Counted from the first letter of the stretch, positions 18,121-26,343 are shown. The stretch: 64,000 nt of DNA from CAWHHZ01 sp963829355 (GCA_963829355.1 CAWHHZ010000021.1:1-64000), one strand, 5' to 3'. Program-made: numbers and translations. Notes: generated from the letters alone by a model not told the origin.

Positions 18121-19116
18121 TCAATGTCCGGGGAAGGTGGCGACGCGGTTGCGGCCGGACTCCTTGGCGTGGTGCAGCGCTTCGTCGACCTGCGCGATGA
18201 CGTCGGAGACTCGCGGCACCCTGTTGGCGCTCGCGAGACCTGCAGAGATCGTCACGGGACGGCCGCGGCTCACGATCCGCGCTGCTTCGATGCTGCTACG
18301 GTAGCGTTCCGCCGCGATCGATGCCTGAGCAACCGAGGTCTCGGGGAGCATCAGAAGAAACTCGTCCCGGCCCCAGCGACCGAGTGTGTCGTAGATGCGC
18401 TGGTTCTTCTTGAGGAGGAACGAGATGTTTCGCAGCACCCGAACCGCCTCGGCGTGACCCGCTTCGTCGCCGATCTTCGAGAACTGGTCGATGTCGAACA
18501 TCGCGACGGAGAGCTCGTGGCCGCGACGTCTCGCGCGATCGAGCTCGCGTTCGAGAGCGTCCTCGACGGATTCCTTCGTCGCGATGCGGTCGAGCTCAGC
18601 GATCTCGCTACGAACAGCGTTGCCGCCGTTGCTTCCGGGATCGGTCTGGTCGAGCTCGTCATCGATGTCGCGCGTCACCGAGATCAGAAGCTCGCCATCC
18701 GGAGTGACACGGGAGTGGCTTTCGACCCATCGTGGATTGCCTCGGATGGGTGTGAGGCGATACCTCACCGTCAATTCCTTGTCAGGTTCCTCGAGGTGAC
18801 GCGCATGACTCTCGGCCACCTGCTCGACGTCGACGTGATGGAAGAAGTCGTATGCGGATCGTCCCGCGAGCTCATCGGGCGGAATCTGGAGAAAACGGCG
18901 GGCGCTGGACGACGCCCAGAGATACTCTCCCTGGATCGTATGGATCGAAAGGAGATCGGTCGAGTGGCGGGAGATCAGGGAGAAGAGCGTCGACTGCGCC
19001 TCTCCTGAAAGTGGTGAACGGTCGGGTTCCAGCAGAGACTCGATACGGCTCGTCTCTCTCTGGAGCTCAGCCAGCCGGTGCAGTAGCTCGTCCCGGCCAG
19101 GAACGTCATGCGACAT
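18121..19116 (-). CDS. PAS-GGDEF protein with variant GRDEF site
   Basis: 331 residues from ATG at 19116, with GAGG about 6-10 bases upstream. A short coiled N-terminus (LLHRLAELQRETSRIESLLE) is followed by a PAS domain (STDLLSIHTIQGEYLWASSS; DFFHHVDVEQV) and a GGDEF domain (ELSVAMFDIDQFSKIGDEAG, then TLGRWGRDEFLLMLPE). The signature is GRDEF rather than GGDEF; whether it still makes c-di-GMP is uncertain. Asp and Lys of the FDIDQFSKI block are present. No transmembrane segment is seen, so it should be cytosolic. A perfect palindrome lies in its putative promoter. Confidence 0.85.
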   Translation of the reverse strand: MSHDVPGRDELLHRLAELQRETSRIESLLEPDRSPLSGEAQSTLFSLISRHSTDLLSIHTIQGEYLWASSSARRFLQIPPDELAGRSAYDFFHHVDVEQVAESHARHLEEPDKELTVRYRLTPIRGNPRWVESHSRVTPDGELLISVTRDIDDELDQTDPGSNGGNAVRSEIAELDRIATKESVEDALERELDRARRRGHELSVAMFDIDQFSKIGDEAGHAEAVRVLRNISFLLKKNQRIYDTLGRWGRDEFLLMLPETSVAQASIAAERYRSSIEAARIVSRGRPVTISAGLASANRVPRVSDVIAQVDEALHHAKESGRNRVATFPGH

Positions 19117-19199
19117 CAGCGACCTCGGTTTTCCGGTCGCAACCCACGAGTGGGATGCTGCGCCTGTCAGTGAATATTCTGTTGCTCGCCTGTGGGACA

Positions 19200-19228
19200 A
19201 GTATAACTGAATGGCCATTCAGTGGTTG
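19200..19228 (-). promoter_or_regulatory. Putative operator/promoter of the GGDEF gene: 18-bp perfect palindrome
   Basis: ACTGAATGGCCATTCAGT (19206-19223) is a perfect palindrome. On the minus strand a possible -10 box TATACT lies at 19205-19200, directly downstream, so a bound repressor would cover the -35/-10 spacer. The form TGAATG-N2-CATTCA resembles TetR-family operators. No TetR gene lies beside it. The promoter call is inference. Confidence 0.5.
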
Positions 19229-19276
19229 GAATTGGCCGTCACCCTTCGCTGCTCTGAAAAGTCTGTGCTCCCGGCA

Positions 19277-19395
19277 TGTCATCCTGAGCCGCCGGAGCGA
19301 AGCGGAGGACGGTCGAAGGATCGCGTGGAGTATCCTGGCCTGAATTCCGGTCGAGTCATGTCGTACGCGATCCTTCACAGCCTCTCAGGATGACA
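19277..19395. repeat. Dispersed TCATCCTGAG palindrome
   Basis: TGTCATCCTGAGCCGCCGGA at 19277 and CTCAGGATGACA ending at 19395 face each other, with GAAGGATCGCGT and ACGCGATCCTTC inside. Same family as 16320, 21661, 30524 and 49628. Confidence 0.75.
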
Positions 19396-19460
19396 ACTCT
19401 TCGTGCCCGGTGGTCCGGAGGCCGGAATCATCGATCGGATGGAATCGTTTAGGAGCCGAG

Positions 19461-19535
19461 ATGCAGAAGAATCGGATCTGGAAGACGACGACGCGGGGAA
19501 CGACGACGACCTTCATGGTCGCGCTCTGTCGGTGA
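19461..19535 (+). CDS. Threonine-rich leader peptide of the thrS operon (24 residues)
   Basis: ATG at 19461 follows AGGAG (19451-19455). The peptide is MQKNRIWK, then TTTRGTTTT, then FMVALCR and stop TGA at 19533-19535. Seven of nine consecutive residues are Thr. A hairpin CGACC-TTCAT-GGTCG (19507-19521) begins at the end of the Thr codons, and a strong terminator follows 30 bases after the stop. This is the layout of leader-peptide attenuation: low charged tRNA-Thr would stall the ribosome on the Thr codons and allow read-through into thrS. The mechanism is inferred; the codon run and terminator are plain in the sequence. Confidence 0.8.
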   Translation: MQKNRIWKTTTRGTTTTFMVALCR

Positions 19536-19564
19536 GGGTCCGCTTCAATCGGTGACAATCCAGA

Positions 19565-19587
19565 CAGGGCCTCGGCCCTGTTTTTTT
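19565..19587 (+). terminator. Attenuator terminator upstream of thrS
   Basis: CAGGGCC (19565-19571), loop TC, GGCCCTG (19574-19580), then seven T. It lies between the Thr leader peptide and thrS (start 19678), as an attenuator should. Confidence 0.85.
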
Positions 19588-19677
19588 GTTTTGAGGGTTC
19601 AACGTTTCAAAGTTCGAGTTCAACGTGTAGAGTCGCCCGGGCTTGAGCGACGATAGACAGATCAACGAGGAAAACCG

Positions 19678-21588
19678 ATGCAAGTAGAGCTGCCTGACGG
19701 ATCGAAGAAGGAAGTGGCGGATGGGGCGACTGTCGCGGACGTCGCCGCATCAATCGGGAAGAGACTCGCGAAGGATGCGATCGCGGGACGCGTGAACGGT
19801 CGTGTGGTCGACGTCTACGCGCCTGTCGAGGACGGGGCCAAGGTCGAGATCATCACGCCAAAGAGTGAGGAAGGTCGCGACGTCATCCGGCATTCGACCG
19901 CTCATCTGATGGCGATGGCGGTGCAGGAGCTCTACCCGGGGACCCAGGTCACGATCGGTCCGGTCATCGAGGACGGTTTCTTCTACGACTTCGCGACTGA
20001 TCGCGCGTTTACCGAGGACGACCTTCGCAGAATCGAAGAAAAGATGGCGGAGATCTCGAAGAGCGATCTTTCAGTCCAGCGGGAAGAGTGGAAGCGGAAT
20101 GATGCGATCGAGGAGTTCGAGAAGATCGGCGAGAGCTACAAGGCCGAGATCATTCGCGAAATCCCCGAGGACCAGATCCTGTCGGTGTATCGGCAGGGCG
20201 AGTGGAAGGATCTGTGTCGCGGTCCTCACGTGCCCTCGACCGGCAGGCTCGGCGCGTTCAAGCTGCTCTCGGTCGCTGGCGCCTACTGGCGTGGTGATGA
20301 GCGGAACGCGATGCTCCAGCGGATCTACGGAACTGCATGGGCGGACTCGAAGGAGCTCGAGGAGTATCTGAACCGCCTCGAGCAGGCGAGGGCGCGCGAT
20401 CACCGGAAGCTCGGTAAGGAGCTCGGTCTCTTCCAGTTCTCGCAGTACGCGCCGGCGATGCCGATCTTCCTGCCGAAGGGCTCGGCCGTCTATCACGAGC
20501 TGATGAGCTTCATCCGCGAGTACTACCGGAAGCAGAACTACTGGGAAGTGATCACTCCGCTGATCTGGGACACCGAGATCTTCAAAATCTCGGGTCACAT
20601 CGACAACTACCGCGACAACATGTTCTTTTCGGAAGTCGACGAGAGGCAGTACGGACTCAAGCCGATGAACTGTCCCGGGCATACTCAGATCTACGCCTCC
20701 GAGCGACGTTCGTATCGCGATCTGCCGATTCGCATGGCGGACTTCGCACGGCTTCACCGGTACGAGCGCTCCGGCGTGACCCACGGGCTGACCCGCGTCC
20801 GTTCGTTCTCGCAGGATGATGCGCATCTTTTCGTGATGCCGGAGCAGATCCAGGCAGAGGTCGAGCGCGAGCTGAAGCTTCGTGAGGAGATCTACGACAT
20901 CTTCGGTTTCGACGAAGTGAAGATCGCGCTGTCGACCCGTCCGGCGAAGGCGATCGGCACGAGCGAAATGTGGGACAAGGCGGAGAGCGCGCTCGAGCAG
21001 GCGCTGAAGAACCGCGGTCTCGAGTACTCGATCAACGAAGGGGATGGCGCGTTCTACGGACCGAAGCTCGACTTCGAGGTGACCGACGCAATCGGGCGGC
21101 ACTGGCAGCTCGGCACGATCCAGCTCGACTACGCGCTGCCTGAGCGCTTCGATCTGAGCTACGTCGGAGCCGACAACGCCGAGCATCGCCCGGTGATGAT
21201 CCATCGCGCGCTGCTCGGTTCGATCGAGCGCTTCTTCGGAATCGTGATCGAGCACTTCGCCGGAGCGTTTCCTCTGTGGCTCGCACCGGTGCAGGTGGCA
21301 GTGCTGCCGGTCTCCGACAAATTCACCGATTACGCAAAGCAGGTTCACCAGCGTCTTTTCGACGAAGGTTTCCGCGTCGAGCTCGATGATGCGAATGAGA
21401 AGCTCGGCGCGAAGATCCGCCAGGCACAGCTCCAGAAGATCCCGTACATGCTCATCGTGGGGGAGAAGGAAGTCGAAGCGCGCACCGTAAGCGTCAGGAA
21501 GCGCGCGGGTGGTGATCAGGGAGCGGTGAGTGTCGATGAGTTGATCGCCGAGATGCGGGAGCGCGTGAAGTCGAGAAGCAGGGAGTGA
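19678..21588 (+). CDS. thrS: Threonyl-tRNA synthetase
   Basis: 636 residues, the usual length. TGS domain at 1-62 (MQVELPDGSKKEVADGATVA), editing domain with HSTAHLMAMAVQELYPGTQV (about 72-91), class II core with KPMNCPGHTQIY (zinc Cys), RYERSGVTHGLTRVRSFSQD (motif 2) and the anticodon-binding domain at the end (VAVLPVSDKFTDYAKQVHQR). It charges tRNA-Thr in the cytosol. GAGG precedes the ATG by about 8 bases. It heads the thrS-infC-rpmI-rplT-pheS cluster and probably is controlled by the Thr-leader attenuator directly upstream. Confidence 0.97.
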   Translation: MQVELPDGSKKEVADGATVADVAASIGKRLAKDAIAGRVNGRVVDVYAPVEDGAKVEIITPKSEEGRDVIRHSTAHLMAMAVQELYPGTQVTIGPVIEDGFFYDFATDRAFTEDDLRRIEEKMAEISKSDLSVQREEWKRNDAIEEFEKIGESYKAEIIREIPEDQILSVYRQGEWKDLCRGPHVPSTGRLGAFKLLSVAGAYWRGDERNAMLQRIYGTAWADSKELEEYLNRLEQARARDHRKLGKELGLFQFSQYAPAMPIFLPKGSAVYHELMSFIREYYRKQNYWEVITPLIWDTEIFKISGHIDNYRDNMFFSEVDERQYGLKPMNCPGHTQIYASERRSYRDLPIRMADFARLHRYERSGVTHGLTRVRSFSQDDAHLFVMPEQIQAEVERELKLREEIYDIFGFDEVKIALSTRPAKAIGTSEMWDKAESALEQALKNRGLEYSINEGDGAFYGPKLDFEVTDAIGRHWQLGTIQLDYALPERFDLSYVGADNAEHRPVMIHRALLGSIERFFGIVIEHFAGAFPLWLAPVQVAVLPVSDKFTDYAKQVHQRLFDEGFRVELDDANEKLGAKIRQAQLQKIPYMLIVGEKEVEARTVSVRKRAGGDQGAVSVDELIAEMRERVKSRSRE

Positions 21589-21598
21589 GGGAGAGCGA

Positions 21599-21819
21599 GT
21601 TCAGAGTTCAAAGTTAGAGCTCAAAGCGGAACTGCATCTGCTCGGAGGGTACAGGAATTCTGTCATTCTGAGCCGCCGGAGCGGAGCAGAGGACGGTCGA
21701 AGAATCTCTGAATGACGCTACAGTAAGCACGTACGAGATCCTTCGCTTCGCTCAGGATGACAGACGTTGACGGTGGTCGACGCCTGTCGCTTCGATCTTT
21801 GAACTTTGAACTTTGAACT
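21599..21819. repeat. Heptamer arrays (GTTCAAA) facing each other around a dispersed palindrome
   Basis: GTTCAGAGTTCAAAGTTAG (about 21599-21620) and its inverse TTTGAACTTTGAACTTTGAA (21798-21817) frame a TCATTCTGAG-family palindrome at 21661-21762. They fill the thrS-infC gap, so they would be transcribed if thrS and infC share an mRNA. Confidence 0.75.
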
Positions 21820-21935
21820 CGTCTTGACCTAAGATTGTGCCCGCACCTTGCAGGCTCTCTGACGGCAAGGTGGTTTAATTTGACCCGTGCGGGTTTGCCC
21901 GTACGAATGACAAACAGCAAAAGAAGGAGTCACAC

Positions 21936-22652
21936 ATTCGCCCGAAACGACACTTTAAAGGCCGGATGCCGAAGCCGGAGGGTCCGCGTACCAATGAGCG
22001 GATTCGCGTTCCCGAGGTCCGACTGATCGATGAAGAAGGAGAGCAGCTCGGTGTCATCAACACCGATGAAGCTCGGAAGATGGCGCTCGATCGTGGTCTC
22101 GACCTCGTCGAGATTTCCCCGAGTGCGCGCCCGCCAGTCTGCAAGATCATGGATCACGGGAAGTACCTGTTTCAGCAGAAGAAGAAGCAGGCCGAGGCCA
22201 AGAAGAAGCAGAAGACCATCGTAGTCAAGGAAGTTCAGTTCCGTCCGCGGATCGACGAACATGACTACGAGTTCAAAAAGAACCATGTGGTCCGGTTTCT
22301 CAAGGATGAGGCGAAGGTCAAGGCGATCATCCGATTCCGCGGTCGCGAGATGGCGCACAAGGAGCTCGGCAAAGAGGTCCTGGATCGTCTTCTCGCGGAC
22401 ATCAAGGAGATCGGTGAGGCAGAAGGCCATCCGGGCATGCAGGGCAACCGCATGATCCAGATCATCAATCCGATCATGGAGAAGAAGCCGAAGAAGTCGG
22501 CTCCGAAAAAGCCTGCCGAGCCAAAGCCAGCGGAAGCTGCCGAGCCGAAGGCCGCCGAAGCTCGGAGCCAAAACCAGCCGAAGTCGGAGTCCTCTGAGCC
22601 GAAAAGCGGAAAGTCGGGCTGCCCGAAAGGTGAGGGGCGCGGGAATCCGTGA
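21936..22652 (+). CDS. infC: Translation initiation factor IF-3, with ATT start codon
   Basis: 238 residues. The best start is ATT at 21936: AAGGAG (21924-21929) lies 6 bases upstream and the frame RPKRHFKGRMPKPEGPRTNE joins without a break; the first ATG (21966) has no ribosome-binding site. Rare AUU/AUC/AUA starts let IF-3 reject its own message when abundant, a known infC autocontrol in other bacteria. Body: INTDEARKMALDRGLDLVEI (N-domain), KEVQFRPRIDEHDYEFKKNH (C-domain). An unusual ~55-residue tail rich in Lys/Pro/Ala/Glu (KPKKSAPKKPAEPKPAEAAE) follows. IF-3 binds the 30S subunit and checks the start codon. Confidence 0.93.
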   Translation: MRPKRHFKGRMPKPEGPRTNERIRVPEVRLIDEEGEQLGVINTDEARKMALDRGLDLVEISPSARPPVCKIMDHGKYLFQQKKKQAEAKKKQKTIVVKEVQFRPRIDEHDYEFKKNHVVRFLKDEAKVKAIIRFRGREMAHKELGKEVLDRLLADIKEIGEAEGHPGMQGNRMIQIINPIMEKKPKKSAPKKPAEPKPAEAAEPKAAEARSQNQPKSESSEPKSGKSGCPKGEGRGNP

Positions 22653-22691
22653 CCGCTCGAATCGGTTAGTTGGTGACTCGAGGGAATACCT

Positions 22692-22889
22692 ATGCCTAAG
22701 ATGAAGACACACAGAGGCGCGGCAAAGCGCTTCACCAAAACCGGAACCGGAAAGATCAGACGCGCCAAGGCGTTTCATTCGCACATTCTGACGAAGAAAT
22801 CGCCGAAGCGTAAGCGGAGCCTCGGACAGACAGTCGAGGTTTCAAAGGGCGACGCCAGAGTCATCGCCCGCATGCTGCCTTACATCTGA
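22692..22889 (+). CDS. rpmI: Ribosomal protein L35
   Basis: 65 residues: MPKMKTHRGAAKRFTKTGTG, KIRRAKAFHSHILTKKSPKR, ending ARVIARMLPYI. This is the standard bL35 sequence and size. It sits 39 bases after infC and before rplT, the conserved IF3-L35-L20 operon. Confidence 0.97.
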   Translation: MPKMKTHRGAAKRFTKTGTGKIRRAKAFHSHILTKKSPKRKRSLGQTVEVSKGDARVIARMLPYI

Positions 22890-23021
22890 ATCTGATCATC
22901 CACATCTTCGGCGGAGCCCCACGGCTCTGCCGGCTGCGCGCAACCGGGTAACTTCCTCATGACCCGGCCGCAGCTTCACATCTGACACCGCCACCGAGCG
23001 GGAACGAGGGAGGAACAACCG

Positions 23022-23381
23022 ATGCGCGTCAAACGCGGTCCAAAGAGAAAGAATCGTCGCAAGAAGATACTGAAGCTGGCCAAGGGTTACTGGGGAATGA
23101 AGTCCCGGAACCACCGGGTCGCCAAAGAGCAGGTCGAGCGCAGTCTCAATTTCGCCTACACGGGCCGGAAAGAGAAGAAGCGCCAGTTCCGCCGTATGTG
23201 GATCGTCCGCATCAATGCTGCGGCCCGGCTCCATGGTCTCTCCTACTCCCGCATGATTGCAGGACTGAAGGCTTCAGGAAACGACATCGACCGCAAGGTT
23301 CTGGCTGATATCGCCGTTCACGATGCAGCAGGATTCGGAGCCCTCGCCGAGCAGGCGAAGAGCGGTCTCGCGAGCTCCTGA
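23022..23381 (+). CDS. rplT: Ribosomal protein L20
   Basis: 119 residues: MRVKRGPKRKNRRKKILKLA, KGYWGMKSRNHRVAKEQVER, MWIVRINAAARLHGLSYSRM. Standard bL20, which binds 23S rRNA early in 50S assembly and in several bacteria represses its own operon. GGGAGGAACAACCG precedes the ATG. The 132-base gap after rpmI contains no gene. Confidence 0.97.
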   Translation: MRVKRGPKRKNRRKKILKLAKGYWGMKSRNHRVAKEQVERSLNFAYTGRKEKKRQFRRMWIVRINAAARLHGLSYSRMIAGLKASGNDIDRKVLADIAVHDAAGFGALAEQAKSGLASS

Positions 23382-23419
23382 ACCGGAGCAACGATTCTCG
23401 AGATTTCTGTACAATGCAA

Positions 23420-23446
23420 CGCGGGCGCTACGGCGCCCGCGTTTTT
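23420..23446 (+). terminator. Terminator between rplT and pheS
   Basis: CGCGGGCGC (23420-23428), loop TACG, GCGCCCGCG (23433-23441), then TTTTT. It ends 20 bases before the pheS ATG, so it may lower pheS transcription relative to the ribosomal genes. A TACAAT box lies at 23410-23415, but no leader peptide with Phe codons is present. Confidence 0.8.
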
Positions 23447-23465
23447 CATTTGAGGCGACTCTGCG

Positions 23466-24506
23466 ATGACCCAGACGACAACCCTTCAGGACGAGATCGA
23501 ACAACTACGTCGAGAGTTCGACGAGGCACTCGCGTCGGCGACATCCCTTCCGGAGCTCGACGCCATCCGTGTCCGGTACTTCGGCAGAAAGGCGGGACTG
23601 ATCCCGGCGCTCTTCACGAAGCTCAAAGACGTTCCCGCCGAGGATCGGAAGACTGCCGGGGCCAGCATCAACGAGTTCCGTGACGAGGTCGATACGCGTC
23701 TCAACGAGAAGCTCGATTCCGCCCGTAGCGATGCCGAGTCGTCGAAGAAGAAGAGCGACACGATCGATGTCACGCTCCCGGGCCGTAGCCCGTCGTACGG
23801 ACAGCTCCATCCGGTCACTCTCGTTCGTCGGGAGATCGAGGACATTTTCCGCGAGATGGGATACTCCATCCTGGCGGGCCCCGAGATCGATACCGACTGG
23901 TACAACTTCGAAGCGCTGAACTTCAAGCCGGAGCATCCCGCGCGCGATGAACAGGACACGTTCTACCTGCCGGGCGAGCTCCTGCTTCGAACCCATACTT
24001 CCAACGTTCAGATTCATTCGATGGAAACGATGCAACCACCGGTGAAGGTGATCGCAGCAGGGCGCGTCTTCCGCCGCGACGAGATCACGCTACGGCGCTC
24101 CCCGATGTTCCACCAGATCGAAGGACTTCTCGTCGACGAAGGGATCAACTTCGGGCACCTCAAGGGAACGCTCGAGTACTTCATTCGAAAACTGTACGGG
24201 GACTCGCTGGAGGTTCGGTTCCGTCCGAGCTACTTCCCCTTCACGGAACCTTCCGCGGAGGTCGACATGTCGTGCGTGTTCTGCAAGGGGCAGGGGTGCG
24301 GCACCTGCTCCCAGACCGGCTGGATGGAGATTCTCGGCTGCGGAATGGTTCATCCGAACGTGCTGAAGAACGTCGGAATCGATCCGGAGAGGTACACGGG
24401 TTTCGCCTTCGGTCTCGGTATCGACAGGGCAGCGATGCTGAAGTTCGACTTCCCGAACATCCGGGTCCTCTTCGAGAACGACCTTCGGGTATTGAGACAG
24501 TTCTGA
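23466..24506 (+). CDS. pheS: Phenylalanyl-tRNA synthetase alpha subunit
   Basis: 346 residues. An N-terminal coiled coil (about 1-90) is followed by the catalytic core with HPVTLVRREIEDIFREMGY, motif 2 FRRDEITLRRSPMFHQIEGL and motif 3 GFAFGLGIDRAAMLKFD. Four cysteines in CVFCKGQGCGTCSQTGW form a zinc-finger-like insert seen in many PheS. The enzyme is alpha2-beta2, but pheT is not next to it: the next gene is a lipoprotein. The beta subunit must therefore lie elsewhere. Confidence 0.96.
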   Translation: MTQTTTLQDEIEQLRREFDEALASATSLPELDAIRVRYFGRKAGLIPALFTKLKDVPAEDRKTAGASINEFRDEVDTRLNEKLDSARSDAESSKKKSDTIDVTLPGRSPSYGQLHPVTLVRREIEDIFREMGYSILAGPEIDTDWYNFEALNFKPEHPARDEQDTFYLPGELLLRTHTSNVQIHSMETMQPPVKVIAAGRVFRRDEITLRRSPMFHQIEGLLVDEGINFGHLKGTLEYFIRKLYGDSLEVRFRPSYFPFTEPSAEVDMSCVFCKGQGCGTCSQTGWMEILGCGMVHPNVLKNVGIDPERYTGFAFGLGIDRAAMLKFDFPNIRVLFENDLRVLRQF

Positions 24507-24517
24507 GGAGAGAGCCA

Positions 24518-25162
24518 GTGCGATCCCGTTCGATGACAGCCGCCGGCGCACTTTTTCTCACCATCGTCCTCACCGTCGGCTGTTCCTCGGCGGAGCATCT
24601 GGAACGATCCGCCGAGCAGGTGTTCGATCGAATGGAGAGAGCTCTGCTCGGTCAGGACCACATCGAGTTCACAGTCGAGTCGAGCGGCGCATTCGAATCC
24701 TCCTTCGAAGGTTGGATGTCGCGGCAGACAGGTGAGCTGGCGATGGCGGCACACGGCACGTGGGGCTCCGAACCCGTCGTCGTGTCGGCCGAGACGACGC
24801 GCGAACTGCTCGTGCTGAACACGCCCACCCAGGTGGAGCGACTGCGACGAGAACCTTTCATTGCCACGGCGGTTGGCGTAGGTCTCGTCCGGATGGGCAT
24901 TCTCCACAATCTCGCGCGGCTCATCGACGGGAAGGGCCCCGATCACGCCGACGGGGGTGTCAGAGACTGGGTCACGGCCGAGAACATCAGGTTCGTCAAT
25001 GGCGGCCGCGATACGGTCAGATTCGACATCCTCGTGGACGGCGAGAAGTCTGGTGTCGCCACAGTCCGAGTGGATCCCGACTCGGGACTGCCGGTTCACC
25101 GAACCCAGACGGTGGATTTCGCCGCAGGCTCGATGACCGTCGTCGAAACCTACCGCTACTGA
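24518..25162 (+). CDS. Putative lipoprotein, unknown function
   Basis: 214 residues from GTG at 24518, about 7 bases after GAGGAGAG. Signal peptide MTAAGALFLTIVLTVGC with Cys in a lipobox-like position, then SSAEHLERSAEQVFDRMERA. The rest is beta-rich (IEFTVESSGAFESSFEGWMS; GLPVHRTQTVDFAAGSMTVV), reminiscent of LolA/LppX-like folds, but I do not recognise the family. It follows pheS by 11 bases and could be co-transcribed. Confidence 0.65.
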   Translation: MRSRSMTAAGALFLTIVLTVGCSSAEHLERSAEQVFDRMERALLGQDHIEFTVESSGAFESSFEGWMSRQTGELAMAAHGTWGSEPVVVSAETTRELLVLNTPTQVERLRREPFIATAVGVGLVRMGILHNLARLIDGKGPDHADGGVRDWVTAENIRFVNGGRDTVRFDILVDGEKSGVATVRVDPDSGLPVHRTQTVDFAAGSMTVVETYRY

Positions 25163-25192
25163 GGGATTTCCTGAGTGGGGGCGGACGACAGT

Positions 25193-25341
25193 GGGGGTCG
25201 GACGTCCTCGTCCGATGAGTCCCGGCGTCCCGCCGGGAGCTCCAGTGACCCAGCTTTGTGGTCCTGAGTCAGCCTGATGGCGCAGAACGCTTGCTGGAGG
25301 GCTGGAGCCCTCCGCGAGTCGGACGAGGACGCCCGACCCCC
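25193..25341. repeat. Inverted repeat with 23-bp arms
   Basis: GGGGGTCGGACGTCCTCGTC (25193-) and TCGGACGAGGACGCCCGACC (25319-) are inverted copies with one mismatch in 23. The palindrome GGAGGGCTGGAGCCCTCC lies inside at about 25297-25312. A relative is at 31167-31223. It fills the lipoprotein-DLH gap. Confidence 0.8.
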
Positions 25342-25399
25342 CAAAACCGGTGTCTCGGGCGATTGCCGGCTTCACTCTGAAGTGGTCTGGATGAAACCC

Positions 25400-26191
25400 T
25401 TATAACTGCCCGAGCAGCCTCAACAAGCGCTCCCAGGCCCGGTCACGAGCCTCCACGTTTGCGGCGTCTGCATCAGGTTCCTCACCAGATCGCATGAACC
25501 CGTGACCGGCGTTTTCGTACGTGATCGGTTCGAACAATTTATCTGCCGCGTCCATGGACGCGAGAGTTCTCTCGACGGTAGCTGTGACGCGGGCATCGTT
25601 TCCACCGTAGAACCCGTAGACTGGAACGGAGATCGAAGCGAGCTCGTCATCGGCGGGGGGAGTGCCGTAAAACACGAAGGCGGCCTCGATCTCGTCGCTG
25701 ACGGTGGCGAACTGGAAGGTCTGATGGCCACCCCAGCAAAATCCGGCAACGACGAGCTTCCCGTTTGATGCCGGCAGCTCCCGCGCCCATCCGGCCACTG
25801 CTTCGAGATCGGCCATGACACCTTCGTCGCTGAGCTCGTAGATCGCATCGCGCGCGGCGTTGGTGTCGGCGAAATCCGCTGTCTTTCCTCCGCCAGGAGC
25901 CATGCCGGTGAGAAGATCCGGAGCGACGGCGATGTAACCGGCCTCGGCGATCTGATCCGCAAAGCTCCTGGCCCAGTCATTCAGTCCGCGATTCTCGTGA
26001 ATCACCAGCACGACCGGAACCTTCTTGTCGGTTTCCGGATAGACGACGAACGTCTCGACGGCTCGTCTGCCGGCGATCTCGATCCATTCGTGGTGACGAG
26101 GAGACTCGTTGAGCCTGTCCAGCGCCGGATTCTCAGCGAGGAGAGGCAGAGCGAACAGAAGAGTAAGGAGAATCGTCGCGGCCCGTCTCAT
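25400..26191 (-). CDS. Secreted dienelactone-hydrolase family protein
   Basis: 263 residues with a signal peptide (RRAATILLTLLFALPLLAEN). The alpha/beta-hydrolase core has the DLH triad: nucleophile Cys in VVAGFCWGGHQTF, Asp in GFYGGNDARV, His in ENAGHGFMR. The early Glu block is VVLVIHENRGLNDW. The family hydrolyses enol-lactones or related esters. The signal peptide places this one in the periplasm, so its substrate is probably not the cytosolic chlorocatechol intermediate. Single gene, flanked by repeats. Confidence 0.85.
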   Translation of the reverse strand: MRRAATILLTLLFALPLLAENPALDRLNESPRHHEWIEIAGRRAVETFVVYPETDKKVPVVLVIHENRGLNDWARSFADQIAEAGYIAVAPDLLTGMAPGGGKTADFADTNAARDAIYELSDEGVMADLEAVAGWARELPASNGKLVVAGFCWGGHQTFQFATVSDEIEAAFVFYGTPPADDELASISVPVYGFYGGNDARVTATVERTLASMDAADKLFEPITYENAGHGFMRSGEEPDADAANVEARDRAWERLLRLLGQL

Positions 26192-26233
26192 TGAGTCATT
26201 TTACGGGAAAACGACTGAAAGACGATTGTGGGT

Positions 26234-26341
26234 GGAGCGCCGGCTCCCCAGCCGGCGGAGAGGAGGCTCCCAGCCTCCTCGGACAGATATGCAAGCGCAG
26301 GCTGGGAGCCTACGCTCCGCCGGCAAGGGTGCCGGCGCTCC
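26234..26341. repeat. Palindromic intergenic element
   Basis: GGAGCGCCGGC (26234-26244) and GCCGGCGCTCC (26331-26341) close the element. GGAGGCTCCCAGCCTCC and GCTGGGAGCC form inner stems. It lies between the ends of glmS and the DLH gene's upstream region on the same strand. Confidence 0.7.
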
Positions 26342-26343
26342 AC

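Noticed and set aside
19458..19590. T-box riboswitch upstream of thrS
   Set aside because: No T-box consensus or specifier-loop architecture is visible; the Thr-codon ORF with its own ribosome-binding site explains the terminator better.
23410..23465. Phe attenuator for pheS
   Set aside because: A terminator is present, but the only short ORF (from 23414) has a single Phe codon and runs on past the pheS start, so no leader peptide is supported.
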